5,905 bases of DNA from Spirochaeta sp. (GCA_020054965.1 JAIMZO010000109.1:1-5905); one strand, 5' to 3'; positions 1-5,905 are shown, counted from the first letter of the stretch. The notes: a model not told the origin generated them from the letters alone. Program-made: numbers and translations.

Positions 1-10
1 CTTCCGATCT
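1..10. other. Probable residual Illumina adapter at contig edge
   Basis: The first ten bases, CTTCCGATCT, are identical to the inner 3' end of the standard Illumina adapter (reverse complement AGATCGGAAG) and lie exactly at the window edge. On the minus strand the EF-G reading frame runs through a canonical domain V approach ending V-I-L-E. It then reads I-G-(R) where the family has P-I-M-K-V-E, so the protein departs from consensus where the adapter match begins. These bases are therefore probably not genomic. The match is seen directly; contamination as the cause is inference. Confidence 0.8.
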
Positions 11-1823
11 CGAGGATGACCGGCCTGGCCTTCTCGAACGCTTCACGGAATGCACTGAGAGCTGCAGTCTGGAATGCCTGGTCGGATGAGTCAACCGGGT
101 GCCAAGCACCATCGTTGATAACAACCCTTACCCCAAGCACGGGGAAGCCGAGCTGGGTACCCTTCTTGATGGCCATCTGGAATCCCTTGTCACAAGAGGG
201 AATGTATTCAGAAGGAATGGATCCACCCTTGATCTCGTCAACAAACTCGTACTCTTTTACATCCCCACCCTCTTCAGGCTCTGGGAGTGGCTCGATATAT
301 CCCGCAACACGTGCATACTGACCGGAACCACCAGTCTGCTTCTTGTGGGTATAGTTGAAGTCGGCTCTCTGGGTAATAGCTTCACGGTAGGCAACCTCAG
401 GCTGGCCGATTTCCACCTCTGCCTTGTACTCACGCTTCATGCGTTCTACATAGACCTCAAGGTGCAACTCACCCATGCCCTGGATGATGGTCTGGTTGGA
501 CTCAGGATCCACATAACTGCGGAAGGTCGGATCCTCCTTGGTAAATCGGTTGAGTGCCTTACCCATGTTGTCCGCAGCCTTCTTATCCACTGGCTTGATA
601 GCCAAGGAGATAACCGGGGTGGGAATAAACATACTGGAGAGCGAGTAGTTCAGCTTGGGGTCACAGAAGGTATCGCCGCTGGCACAGTCAATACCAAAGA
701 GTGCTGCAATTTCACCGCAACCTGCTTCTGTCAGATCTTCCATGGTAGCTGCGTGCATACGGATCAAGCGTCCAACACGGAACTTCTTGCGGCTACGGGT
801 ATTGTACAGTTCATCACCCTTCTTCACCTTACCCTGATAGACACGGATATAGGTCAGCTGACCATACTGTCCATCCTCAAGCTTGAATGCCAGGACAACA
901 GGAGGAAGGTTCTCGTCTGCAACCAGCTTTACCTCTTCCTCGTTATTGTCGAGGTCAAGAGCCTTGTTGGTGACATCAGTAGGATTGGGGAGATAGCTTA
1001 CTACACCATCAAGCAAAGGTTGGATACCCTTATTCTTATATGCACTACCCATGAATACCGGGCAGAGCTCCAGATTGATGGTAGCTTTTCTGATAGCCTT
1101 GCGGATGATTTCCTCGGTTACGTTGTCTTCGAGCATGGCTTCCATAAGCTCGTCTGAGCACATGGATACACCATCAAGCAACTCTTCGCGGCGGGCATCA
1201 GCTTCTTCCCTCAGGTGAGAGGGAATCTCAGCTTCACGAACGGCATCCCCATTAGGGCCGTCATCGAAGTAGAGGGCCTTCATGCTGACCAAGTCAACAA
1301 CACCCTCCATCTTGTCTTCGAGACCGATGGGAATCTGCATCAATACAGCATTCAGGCCAAGCTTCTCTATCAATTGGTTCTTGACACGATACGGGTTCGC
1401 ACCGGTACGGTCACACTTGTTGACGAATGCAACACGAGGAACGTGGTAACGCTTCATCTGCCGGTCTACGGTGATGGACTGGCTCTGTACGCCCCCAACG
1501 GAACAAAGCACCAACACAGCGCCATCCAATACACGCAAAGAACGTTCTACCTCGATGGTGAAGTCAACGTGTCCCGGGGTGTCGATAATGTTGATTTCTG
1601 TCCCTTTCCAGGTAACGTTTGTTGCAGCGGAGGCAATGGTGATACCTCTTTCGCGTTCAAGCTCCATGCTATCCATGGTAGCTCCAACGCCATCCTTACC
1701 ACGAACTTCATGTATTTCGTGGATCTTATTGCAGTAGTAGAGGATGCGTTCGGATAGTGTTGTCTTACCCGAGTCAATGTGGGCACTGATTCCGATATTC
1801 CTCAAATTTTGCAAGTCAGCCAT
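1..1823 (-). CDS. fusA: Elongation factor G, mitochondrial-like EF-G1 (spd) type, C-terminus missing
   Basis: Ribosomal translocase: a cytosolic GTPase that moves tRNA and mRNA after peptide bond formation. Reading from ATG at 1823, 607 codons are open to the window edge. The family has about 690-700, so roughly 85-90 residues of domain V are missing. The P-loop is A14-H-I-D-S-G-K-T-T22. Switch I includes [20 protein letters not shown] (43-62), G3 is D81-T-P-G-H, and G4 is N135-K-C-D-R. The Ser in DSGKTT, the [13 protein letters not shown] block and Q-M-K-R-Y-H-V-P are hallmarks of mitochondrial EF-G1 and its spirochaete/planctomycete relatives rather than ordinary bacterial EF-G. Domain IV is present, with [10 protein letters not shown] and a G-I-x-x-G-S-I-P-S-equivalent segment. 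The start is supported by AGAGG at 1833-1837, 9 nt upstream. Bases 1-10 are probably adapter, so reliable coding ends near 11. In Borrelia the EF-G1 copy does translocation and a second EF-G does recycling, so a second copy is expected elsewhere. Confidence 0.97.
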   Translation of the reverse strand, partial: MADLQNLRNIGISAHIDSGKTTLSERILYYCNKIHEIHEVRGKDGVGATMDSMELERERGITIASAATNVTWKGTEINIIDTPGHVDFTIEVERSLRVLDGAVLVLCSVGGVQSQSITVDRQMKRYHVPRVAFVNKCDRTGANPYRVKNQLIEKLGLNAVLMQIPIGLEDKMEGVVDLVSMKALYFDDGPNGDAVREAEIPSHLREEADARREELLDGVSMCSDELMEAMLEDNVTEEIIRKAIRKATINLELCPVFMGSAYKNKGIQPLLDGVVSYLPNPTDVTNKALDLDNNEEEVKLVADENLPPVVLAFKLEDGQYGQLTYIRVYQGKVKKGDELYNTRSRKKFRVGRLIRMHAATMEDLTEAGCGEIAALFGIDCASGDTFCDPKLNYSLSSMFIPTPVISLAIKPVDKKAADNMGKALNRFTKEDPTFRSYVDPESNQTIIQGMGELHLEVYVERMKREYKAEVEIGQPEVAYREAITQRADFNYTHKKQTGGSGQYARVAGYIEPLPEPEEGGDVKEYEFVDEIKGGSIPSEYIPSCDKGFQMAIKKGTQLGFPVLGVRVVINDGAWHPVDSSDQAFQTAALSAFREAFEKARPVILEIG

Positions 1824-1888
1824 TCTTTATAACCTCTATAGTATAGAATAAAAACGAGTCCACAGATTCCCCTGCAGAATTCCAACAT

Positions 1889-1925
1889 CCTGATGTAAGA
1901 CTCTTACTCCCTAGCACACATCAGG
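1889..1925 (-). promoter_or_regulatory. Dyad and short palindrome upstream of fusA
   Basis: CCTGATGT (1889-1896) and ACATCAGG (1918-1925) form an exact 8-bp inverted repeat enclosing 21 bases. Nested against its left arm is a 13-bp odd palindrome, GTAAGACTCTTAC (1895-1907), with perfect 6-base arms about a central C. In the fusA direction this lies about 65-100 nt before the start codon. It could be a leader stem-loop or an operator-type protein-binding site. There is no U-tract, so an intrinsic terminator is unlikely. The symmetry is seen directly; any role is inference. Confidence 0.3.
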
Positions 1926-2030
1926 TTACCAACCGAAGGGAAGAGAACGAACGGTCGTGGGGCTTGCTTTACCCAACGTACCTCGTGGATGATAGTATAT
2001 CTCAGTTTTTTGTGCAATCCCTTTTCCCAA

Positions 2031-2036
2031 TACAAT
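2031..2036 (+). promoter_or_regulatory. Weak -10-like box upstream of the HIT gene
   Basis: TACAAT matches the sigma-70 -10 consensus at five of six positions. It would place the transcript start near 2043, about 42 nt before the HIT start codon. The T-rich run at 2006-2011 is the only upstream element, and at 16-19 bp spacing it gives a poor -35. This is offered as the better of two TACAAT sites in the region. Confidence 0.22.
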
Positions 2037-2073
2037 CCTTTTCCGACTCGACACTTGTGTGTTACAATAGCCC

Positions 2074-2078
2074 AGAGG
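2074..2078 (+). promoter_or_regulatory. Ribosome binding site that fixes the HIT start
   Basis: AGAGG sits 6 nt before ATG 2085 and settles the choice against the longer in-frame start at 1989. The same AGAGG core precedes fusA. Confidence 0.6.
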
Positions 2079-2084
2079 TATGCC

Positions 2085-2486
2085 ATGGAAACGATTTTCA
2101 CCAAGATTTTAAACGGAGAGATTCCTTCCACATTTTTACACAAGGACGATCTTTGTTTCTCCATTCTCGACATCAATCCAGTCAACAAGGGACATTTGCT
2201 GATCATCACATCACAACCATACCCTACCATTGGGAGCTGTCCAGAAGAAGTCTTGAGCCATATGATGGTGCTCGCCAAGAAAGCTGACAGCGTGCTCAGG
2301 GAGAAACTGGGTTGTGATGCCACCAATCTGATCATCAACAACGGAAAGGAAAGCGGGCAGGAAGTACCACATCTGCATCTTCACGTCATCCCCAGGTACA
2401 AAGAGGATGGAAAGACCTTGCATCTCGTCAAAGAGTCCTACAGCGATGACGAGATTGCCGATTATGGAAAGAAATTGGAGTTTTAA
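2085..2486 (+). CDS. HIT-family (histidine triad) nucleotide-binding protein
   Basis: Cytosolic protein of the Hint/HIT superfamily, whose members hydrolyse or transfer nucleotidyl groups, for example AMP from adenosine phosphoramidates or dinucleoside polyphosphates. The 133-residue length is typical for a short bacterial HIT protein. The N-terminus carries the family signature F-x-K-I-x-x-G-E-I-P (5-14), followed by L-D-I-N-P-V-N-K-G-H (28-37). The triad is H96-L-H98-L-H100-V, preceded by G-Q-E-V-P and followed by I-P-R; H98 is the expected nucleophile. The segment after G-H-L-L-I-I reads T-S-Q-P-Y-P where many relatives have P-K-x-H, so one commonly conserved His is absent. The start at 2085 is chosen over an in-frame ATG at 1989 because homology begins at M-E-T-I-F and AGAGG lies 6 nt upstream; the extension has no family similarity or ribosome site. 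It is the first gene of a tight three-gene cluster. The exact substrate cannot be read from sequence. Confidence 0.93.
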   Translation: METIFTKILNGEIPSTFLHKDDLCFSILDINPVNKGHLLIITSQPYPTIGSCPEEVLSHMMVLAKKADSVLREKLGCDATNLIINNGKESGQEVPHLHLHVIPRYKEDGKTLHLVKESYSDDEIADYGKKLEF

Positions 2487-2488
2487 CC

Positions 2489-2770
2489 ATGCGTGCATGT
2501 CATCACTGCCATACTCCCATCGACCCCTTGCTCAGTATCGGTTACCATACTGTATGTCCAACCTGTTCAAAAAGCTTGCACAGCTGTGTTAATTGCAGGT
2601 TCTATAGTCCAGGTCTCTACCATGACTGCCTTGAGGGAGTTGAGGAGTATATAGAGGATAAGGAAAATGCGAACTTCTGCGACTCCTTCATGCTCGGTGA
2701 GGATTCAAAAGAGGAATCTGAGAAAAAAGCACGTGCAAAGGAGAGAGCCGAAGCACTCTTCAACTTCTAA
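2489..2770 (+). CDS. Small eight-cysteine zinc-ribbon protein of unknown function
   Basis: A 93-residue protein with no signal peptide or membrane segment. It has eight cysteines arranged as two probable zinc sites: C4-H-H-C7 with C23-P-T-C26, then C33-V-N-C36 with C47 and C64. The second half, C-V-N-C-R-F-Y-S-P-G followed by D-C, D-K-E-N-A-N-F-C-D-S-F, resembles a conserved bacterial small-protein family of unknown function that I recognise only by motif. The last 25 residues (about 69-93) are a highly charged Lys/Glu/Ala helix. The ATG lies 2 nt after the HIT stop codon, and its Shine-Dalgarno GGAG (2477-2480, spacing 8) lies inside the HIT gene, so the two are probably co-transcribed and translationally coupled. 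Zinc binding is inferred from cysteine spacing. A nucleic-acid or protein-binding adaptor role is possible, but nothing in the sequence decides it. Confidence 0.88.
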   Translation: MRACHHCHTPIDPLLSIGYHTVCPTCSKSLHSCVNCRFYSPGLYHDCLEGVEEYIEDKENANFCDSFMLGEDSKEESEKKARAKERAEALFNF

Positions 2771-2786
2771 GGAACCATAAATACCT

Positions 2787-4670
2787 ATGAACAGACGTAT
2801 TGTACTAATAGCGATCGCCCTACTACTCACCATTCTCATGGGATGTGAGACCTATACCGCCCGCTCCGCAAAAGAGAGCATACAGGCCCCAACCCCCGTA
2901 GCAGAGGGAGAGCTCGTTACCAAATATTCTCTTGTGGAAGCCGAAGCACAAGCGGAGAAGGAAGCAAAGGAAGCGGCACGCCTTGCCGAGCAGGAGAGAC
3001 AAGCTGAGGCAGAAGAACTACAGCGCTATGAAGCCATGCAGGAGTCAATCGCATCTCTCGAGGCAGAGAAAAGTCAGCTGGAAAGCAATCTGAAGGAAAC
3101 TTCAGAGGCGTTGCGTGAAGAAAGGCTTACCACAAAAGATTTGAGAACGCTTATAGATGAGAGCAATCTCCTTGCAGAAGAGCTCCAAGCAACCATAACC
3201 ACGCTCGAGTCTGAAATAAAGCGATTGGACGAGATGCTCCAAGAGAACCAGACGGCCCTCAAGGATGAACAGAAAAACGTAAAAGCTTTACAGGAGTTAC
3301 TGGATGAACGAAACCTCTCAGTAGAGTACCAGGACGTTGAGCATGCTGAGGTCATCAAGGACTTTCAGACTACTATTGGCAACCTACAGGCCGATATCGA
3401 TGCATTGCACCAAGAAATCGAAGAAAAAGAACAGGCATTGTCTGAAGAAAAGCTCGCTTATGAGATGCTCACCTACCAAGCTGGTGAACTGGAAAATCTT
3501 CTCTCAGAACAACAGAGCATCAACAACGAATTACAAATCATCATGCATGAGGCAGAACTGAAGCATGCCGCAGAATTAGATTCTCTGGGAGCTGTCCAGG
3601 AACAGAGATTGCTGGAGATGCAGAATATCATCGATTCCCTGAAGATAGACAACGAACTCCTTACAGCACAACTAGAGGAGAAGACCCAGACCCTGGAAGA
3701 GAGACTCCGTCTTGAACAGCAACGCATCGATGAGGCAAGGCGGATCGAGGAAGAACGGCTGGGAAAACAGAGGGAAAATGCGGAGGAGATGAGAAAAGCG
3801 GAAGAAGCTGAGAAGGCCCGCCTTGCCGCCCTGGAAGCTGAGTATCAGCAGATTCCCCCTCTCGAGGACCTGACTCTGCCGAGGATGTACACCACGGATG
3901 AACCTACGATACTTTCAGATGAAAACAATCCACTGAATGTTTTGATGCTCCCCCTGGATGATATTCGCTGGAGCGACCCCGCCATGAAGAACCTGGTTGC
4001 AACGAGCATCAGTGACATAAAAACCCCCATCATCATGGTCACGGGACATATGCAGAATGTCATCGATCTCGTGAGACAGTTACGAAGAAATGCCGTGTTG
4101 GTCGAAGGAGGGGCAATCATCACCCCCTTCCATGTCGTCTCAACCACAAACCATGGGATACGCGTCCAATTCAGCAACACAAAGACGATCAGGCTTTCCA
4201 TTGCCTATCTTCCTGAATATGCGGTCCTTGATGCATTCACCAGTGGAAACGATTGGAAAACCATACAAAAACAGGTTACCAGCGATCGGACAAAGAAACT
4301 GGAAGAAATCCTGGCAGAAGGAACAACCAACGAGCCAACCATCATAGGGGCCAGTCTCTTTGAGCCATCCTACCAGGATTGGAGCACGTTCAGTCCAGTA
4401 CCCTATCGACAGATAGACTATATCTGGCCACTATCGAATTTCCTTGAGGAGTCATCCTTCTACGATGTATACAGAGCCACCCATTTCTCTGCAGATACCG
4501 ACGCGGGAAACACGTTTGTCACAGAGAATCTGAAAGAACGCATAGATTATCTATACAGCAGGAAAGTCCTTCCATTGCAGAGTTCGATGCTGACCATCGG
4601 AGGTGAGTCGATTCCTGATGCAAACAACATCGCTCGTTACGGAATCTCAGCGACCTTCCTGATCCCTTAG
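2787..4670 (+). CDS. Coiled-coil lipoprotein with a degenerate EEP (endonuclease/exonuclease/phosphatase)-like C-terminal domain
   Basis: A 627-residue exported lipoprotein. M-N-R-R, a hydrophobic core (5-18) and the lipobox L17-M-G-C20 give a type II signal peptide with lipidation at C20. Residues about 50-355 are Glu/Lys/Leu/Ala-rich coiled coil, including four copies of a 27-residue motif. Residues about 385-627 look like an EEP phosphodiesterase domain. G-G-A-I-I-T-P-F (441-448) and a segment ending S-I-A-Y-L-P (471-476) match the strand before F-N-x-H-L. A-S-L-F-E-P-S-Y-Q-D-W (522-532) matches the G-D-F-N-E-P-S-x-x-D-W motif. E-R-I-D-Y-L-Y (584-590) and I-A-R-Y-G-I-S-A-T-F (615-624) match the R-I-D-Y and S-D-H blocks. 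The usual catalytic Asn, His, Asp, Asn and final Asp-His are all replaced, so activity is unlikely. The gene starts 16 nt after the zinc-ribbon gene, with AAGGA at a long 13-nt spacing. Tethering and scaffold roles are inference; the EEP relation rests on motif reading. Confidence 0.85.
   Translation: MNRRIVLIAIALLLTILMGCETYTARSAKESIQAPTPVAEGELVTKYSLVEAEAQAEKEAKEAARLAEQERQAEAEELQRYEAMQESIASLEAEKSQLESNLKETSEALREERLTTKDLRTLIDESNLLAEELQATITTLESEIKRLDEMLQENQTALKDEQKNVKALQELLDERNLSVEYQDVEHAEVIKDFQTTIGNLQADIDALHQEIEEKEQALSEEKLAYEMLTYQAGELENLLSEQQSINNELQIIMHEAELKHAAELDSLGAVQEQRLLEMQNIIDSLKIDNELLTAQLEEKTQTLEERLRLEQQRIDEARRIEEERLGKQRENAEEMRKAEEAEKARLAALEAEYQQIPPLEDLTLPRMYTTDEPTILSDENNPLNVLMLPLDDIRWSDPAMKNLVATSISDIKTPIIMVTGHMQNVIDLVRQLRRNAVLVEGGAIITPFHVVSTTNHGIRVQFSNTKTIRLSIAYLPEYAVLDAFTSGNDWKTIQKQVTSDRTKKLEEILAEGTTNEPTIIGASLFEPSYQDWSTFSPVPYRQIDYIWPLSNFLEESSFYDVYRATHFSADTDAGNTFVTENLKERIDYLYSRKVLPLQSSMLTIGGESIPDANNIARYGISATFLIP
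3048..3710 (+). repeat. Four copies of a 27-residue coiled-coil motif within the lipoprotein
   Basis: Protein residues 88-114, 137-163, 197-223 and 282-308 align without gaps. The shared pattern is I-x-x-L-x-x-(E/D)-x-x-x-L-x-x-x-(L/I)-x-E-x-x-x-(A/T)-L-x-(E/D)-(E/R). Start-to-start spacing is 49, 60 and 85 residues. Only the first interval is an exact number of heptads, so the later copies are out of heptad phase. Base-level identity between copies is low, so any duplication is old. Confidence 0.55.
4667..4670. other. Overlapping convergent stop codons
   Basis: The plus-strand lipoprotein ends with TAG at 4668-4670. The minus-strand membrane-protein gene ends with TAA read from 4669 to 4667. 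The genes meet tail to tail with a 4-nt overlap and no intergenic space for a conventional terminator. Confidence 0.9.
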
Positions 4671-5272
4671 TTCTCCGGGTCGATTATTTCCGCCTCAGCC
4701 TCAACCACTTGTTCCTTGAACTGTTGATTGATTTTGCGGATGCGCAGTGACCAGAGAATCATGCCGATCCCGCTGACAATGAAGAGCAATCCGAAGAGCT
4801 TGAGCAACAGGTTGCCGATCTGCTGGGGGAAGACAAACAAGAGGATTGCCATGATAAGGGAGAAGACACCCTCGGTATAGAGAGGGGAGAGGGAGCGTTC
4901 ATCCTTCCTCATCAGCAATGCGTCCAGGAAGGAAATCAGGGCAGAGAACAAGAGCTGTGCCCCAATGATGTACAGCAGGACTGTCCAGCTGATGGTTGCA
5001 GCAGAAAGAGGAACGATAATGGCAACCAATCCGATCACAATGCTCAGGAGAGCCTTTACCAAGGTAGCAATACGAGAGCGACTCCCAAGATTGAATCCCT
5101 TCAAGTAGATCAGGCTGGAAATTCCCGATCCTGCAAGGAACACCCCTAAAAGGGAGATGAAAATCTTCACGAAGGATTCCTGTTGGAACATCAAGAAAAT
5201 CCCTACAATAATCAAGAACGCACCTATCACGGTAGAGAAAATGAGATGACGTTTAAGAAAGGTTTCCTGCAT
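4667..5272 (-). CDS. HdeD/DUF308-type six-helix inner-membrane protein
   Basis: A 201-residue integral membrane protein with six predicted transmembrane helices, at about 10-29, 35-56, 70-89, 93-117, 132-149 and 155-175. They form three helix pairs with Gly-rich turns such as G-V-F-L-A-G-S-G and F-I-V-S-G-I-G. This is the pattern of the HdeD/DUF308 family, named for the E. coli acid-resistance membrane protein; in most bacteria its role is unknown. The tail (180-201) is acidic and cytosolic, rich in E and A. The start at 5272 is chosen over an upstream in-frame ATG at 5431: the 53-residue extension is not hydrophobic, runs antisense through the divergent hydrolase gene and has no ribosome site, whereas AAGGAG lies 6 nt before 5272. 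The gene is convergent with the lipoprotein and divergent from the hydrolase, so it is probably transcribed alone. Family assignment is by topology and composition, without a diagnostic catalytic motif. Confidence 0.85.
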   Translation of the reverse strand: MQETFLKRHLIFSTVIGAFLIIVGIFLMFQQESFVKIFISLLGVFLAGSGISSLIYLKGFNLGSRSRIATLVKALLSIVIGLVAIIVPLSAATISWTVLLYIIGAQLLFSALISFLDALLMRKDERSLSPLYTEGVFSLIMAILLFVFPQQIGNLLLKLFGLLFIVSGIGMILWSLRIRKINQQFKEQVVEAEAEIIDPEN

Positions 5273-5278
5273 ATTCGA

Positions 5279-5284
5279 CTCCTT
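5279..5284 (-). promoter_or_regulatory. Strong ribosome binding site that fixes the HdeD-like start
   Basis: AAGGAG on the minus strand, 6 nt before ATG 5272, is the best Shine-Dalgarno match in the window. It decides against the longer start at 5431. Confidence 0.75.
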
Positions 5285-5320
5285 GCCTTCCGGTCCTGTA
5301 CAATTGGACTGTTTTTCTTT

Positions 5321-5349
5321 ATCGTACTGGCTAGAACACCCGAAGTAAA
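5321..5349 (-). promoter_or_regulatory. Candidate sigma-70 promoter for the HdeD-like gene
   Basis: On the minus strand, TTTACT (5349-5344) and TACGAT (5326-5321) are separated by 17 bp. Each matches four of six consensus positions. The predicted start near 5314 leaves a leader of about 42 nt. The -35 box overlaps the Shine-Dalgarno sequence of the divergent hydrolase gene (5347-5352). I found no equally good promoter for the hydrolase in the 89-nt spacer. Confidence 0.4.
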
Positions 5350-5361
5350 GGATGACAGCAC

Positions 5362-5905
5362 ATGTACCGGTATCTTTTCTTTGATGCAGATGGAACACTC
5401 TTTGATTTCGAACAAGCAGAACACAATGCATTCTGGAAGATGGCAGAAAGCCTTAGCCTGCCACTGGAAAGGAAGCATGAGCAAGACTACCACCGCTGCA
5501 ATGCCGAGGTATGGAAACAGTTTGAGAAAGGGGCAGTGACAATCGAGGAACTGAAAGTGAAGCGCTTTGCAAATTTTGCATGGGAGACTGGCCTCTCACT
5601 CAATCCTGAAGAGGCAAGCCGGAGCTACCAGCAGCAACTGTCCGGACAGGGTATCCTGTTTGCTGAGACCATCACGGTACTCGAGACCTTGAAGAAGCGG
5701 GGCTATACGCTCTTCCTCGCAACCAACGGGATAGCAGAGGTGCAGAGAGGCAGGATTGCCGTATCAGGTACTGGGCAGTACTTTGATCACATCTTCATCA
5801 GCGAAGAGATAGGATACCAGAAGCCAGATCCACGATTTTTTGCCCATATGCTTGAGGTAACCGGGCTTAGCGAACAGAAACGGTACTCCCTCATGATCGG
5901 CGACA
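5362..5905 (+). CDS. HAD-superfamily hydrolase, YjjG-like (probable nucleotidase), C-terminus cut by window end
   Basis: Cytosolic phosphohydrolase of the haloacid dehalogenase superfamily. Motif I is F7-D8-A-D10-G-T-L-F-D-F; D8 is the phosphoaspartate nucleophile and D10 the acid/base. The helical C1 cap spans about residues 17-95. Motif II is T121-N-G, motif III is K154-P-D-P, and the window ends at G180-D181, the start of motif IV. All 181 codons are open. The family runs about 225-235 residues, so roughly 45-50 are missing. The L-F-D-F after motif I and the I-S-E-E-I-G-Y-Q-K-P-D-P-R-F-F block are typical of the YjjG/YfnB branch, which includes pyrimidine 5'-nucleotidases that act on non-canonical nucleotides. 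Substrate remains uncertain because HAD enzymes are promiscuous. The start at 5362 has AAAGGA at 5347-5352, 9 nt upstream. The gene is divergent from the HdeD-like gene across 89 nt. Confidence 0.93.
   Translation, partial: MYRYLFFDADGTLFDFEQAEHNAFWKMAESLSLPLERKHEQDYHRCNAEVWKQFEKGAVTIEELKVKRFANFAWETGLSLNPEEASRSYQQQLSGQGILFAETITVLETLKKRGYTLFLATNGIAEVQRGRIAVSGTGQYFDHIFISEEIGYQKPDPRFFAHMLEVTGLSEQKRYSLMIGD

Larger units (their letters stand above)
1824..2084. other. Divergent intergenic region between fusA and the HIT gene
   Basis: These 261 bases separate two divergently transcribed genes and must hold both promoters. No convincing coding sequence was found: the open frames crossing it are shadows or upstream extensions without ribosome binding sites. 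On the fusA side there is a dyad (annotated separately) and an AT-rich stretch at 1841-1855 containing TATACT and TATTCT on the minus strand, without a recognisable -35 partner. On the HIT side, TACAAT occurs at 2031-2036 and again at 2063-2068. The first would leave a leader of about 42 nt. The second lies too close to the Shine-Dalgarno sequence to be useful. No tRNA or terminator was seen. Confidence 0.6.

Noticed and set aside
99..1157. 352-codon open frame on the plus strand (and another at 1215-1757)
   Set aside because: Both lie antisense to the intact EF-G frame, with no family similarity and no ribosome site. They result from the codon usage of fusA.
1841..1850. TATACT/TATTCT on the minus strand as the fusA -10 box
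   Set aside because: There is no -35 partner at 16-18 bp, and the transcript start would fall at or next to the ribosome site, so it is not listed as a promoter.
2063..2068. TACAAT as the -10 box for the HIT gene
   Set aside because: The implied transcript start (about 2075) falls within the AGAGG ribosome site, leaving a leader too short to use it.
1989..2084. 32-codon N-terminal extension of the HIT protein
   Set aside because: It is in frame, but HIT homology and a good ribosome site start at 2085.
1904..2341. 145-codon minus-strand frame crossing the intergenic region into the HIT gene
   Set aside because: It starts inside the HIT gene on the opposite strand, with composition unlike a real protein and no Shine-Dalgarno sequence. 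HIT is certain by its motif.
5273..5431. 53-codon N-terminal extension of the HdeD-like protein
   Set aside because: It overlaps the divergent hydrolase start, is not hydrophobic and has no ribosome site, whereas AAGGAG lies 6 nt before 5272.
5183..5539. 118-codon plus-strand frame spanning the divergent spacer
   Set aside because: It runs antisense to the HdeD-like gene and out of frame with the HAD hydrolase, whose motifs D-x-D-G-T, T-N-G and K-P-D-P fix the correct frame.

Overview
The window looks like one end of a spirochaete contig, most like Sphaerochaeta or a close relative. The main evidence is the EF-G at the left end, which is the mitochondrial-like 'spd/EF-G1' type found in spirochaetes. 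A coiled-coil lipoprotein and moderate base composition agree with this. The genus is inference; the spirochaete call is fairly firm. The first 10 bases match the inner end of the Illumina adapter, and the EF-G protein departs from family consensus just there, so the window probably starts at an assembly edge.

Layout. (1) 1-1823, minus: fusA (EF-G1), 607 codons, lacking the C-terminal end. (2) 1824-2084: divergent intergenic region with a dyad/palindrome on the fusA side and only weak promoter-like sequences. (3) 2085-4670, plus: a tight three-gene cluster (gaps of 2 and 16 nt) of a HIT-family nucleotide-binding protein, a 93-residue eight-cysteine zinc-ribbon protein, and a 627-residue lipoprotein with a long coiled coil and a C-terminal domain that looks like a catalytically dead endonuclease/exonuclease/phosphatase (EEP) fold. 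(4) 4667-5272, minus: a six-helix HdeD/DUF308-type membrane protein whose stop codon overlaps that of the lipoprotein. (5) 5273-5361: an 89-nt divergent spacer with a candidate promoter for the membrane protein. (6) 5362-5905, plus: a HAD-superfamily hydrolase of the YjjG-like subfamily, cut by the window end.

The translation and nucleotide-handling genes (fusA, HIT, HAD) are housekeeping types. The unusual item is the lipoprotein: a surface- or periplasm-tethered coiled coil, containing a fourfold 27-residue motif, joined to an EEP-like domain that has lost its recognisable active-site residues. No tRNA, rRNA, CRISPR array, mobile element or phage signature was seen. Both partial genes at the window ends read open to the edge.
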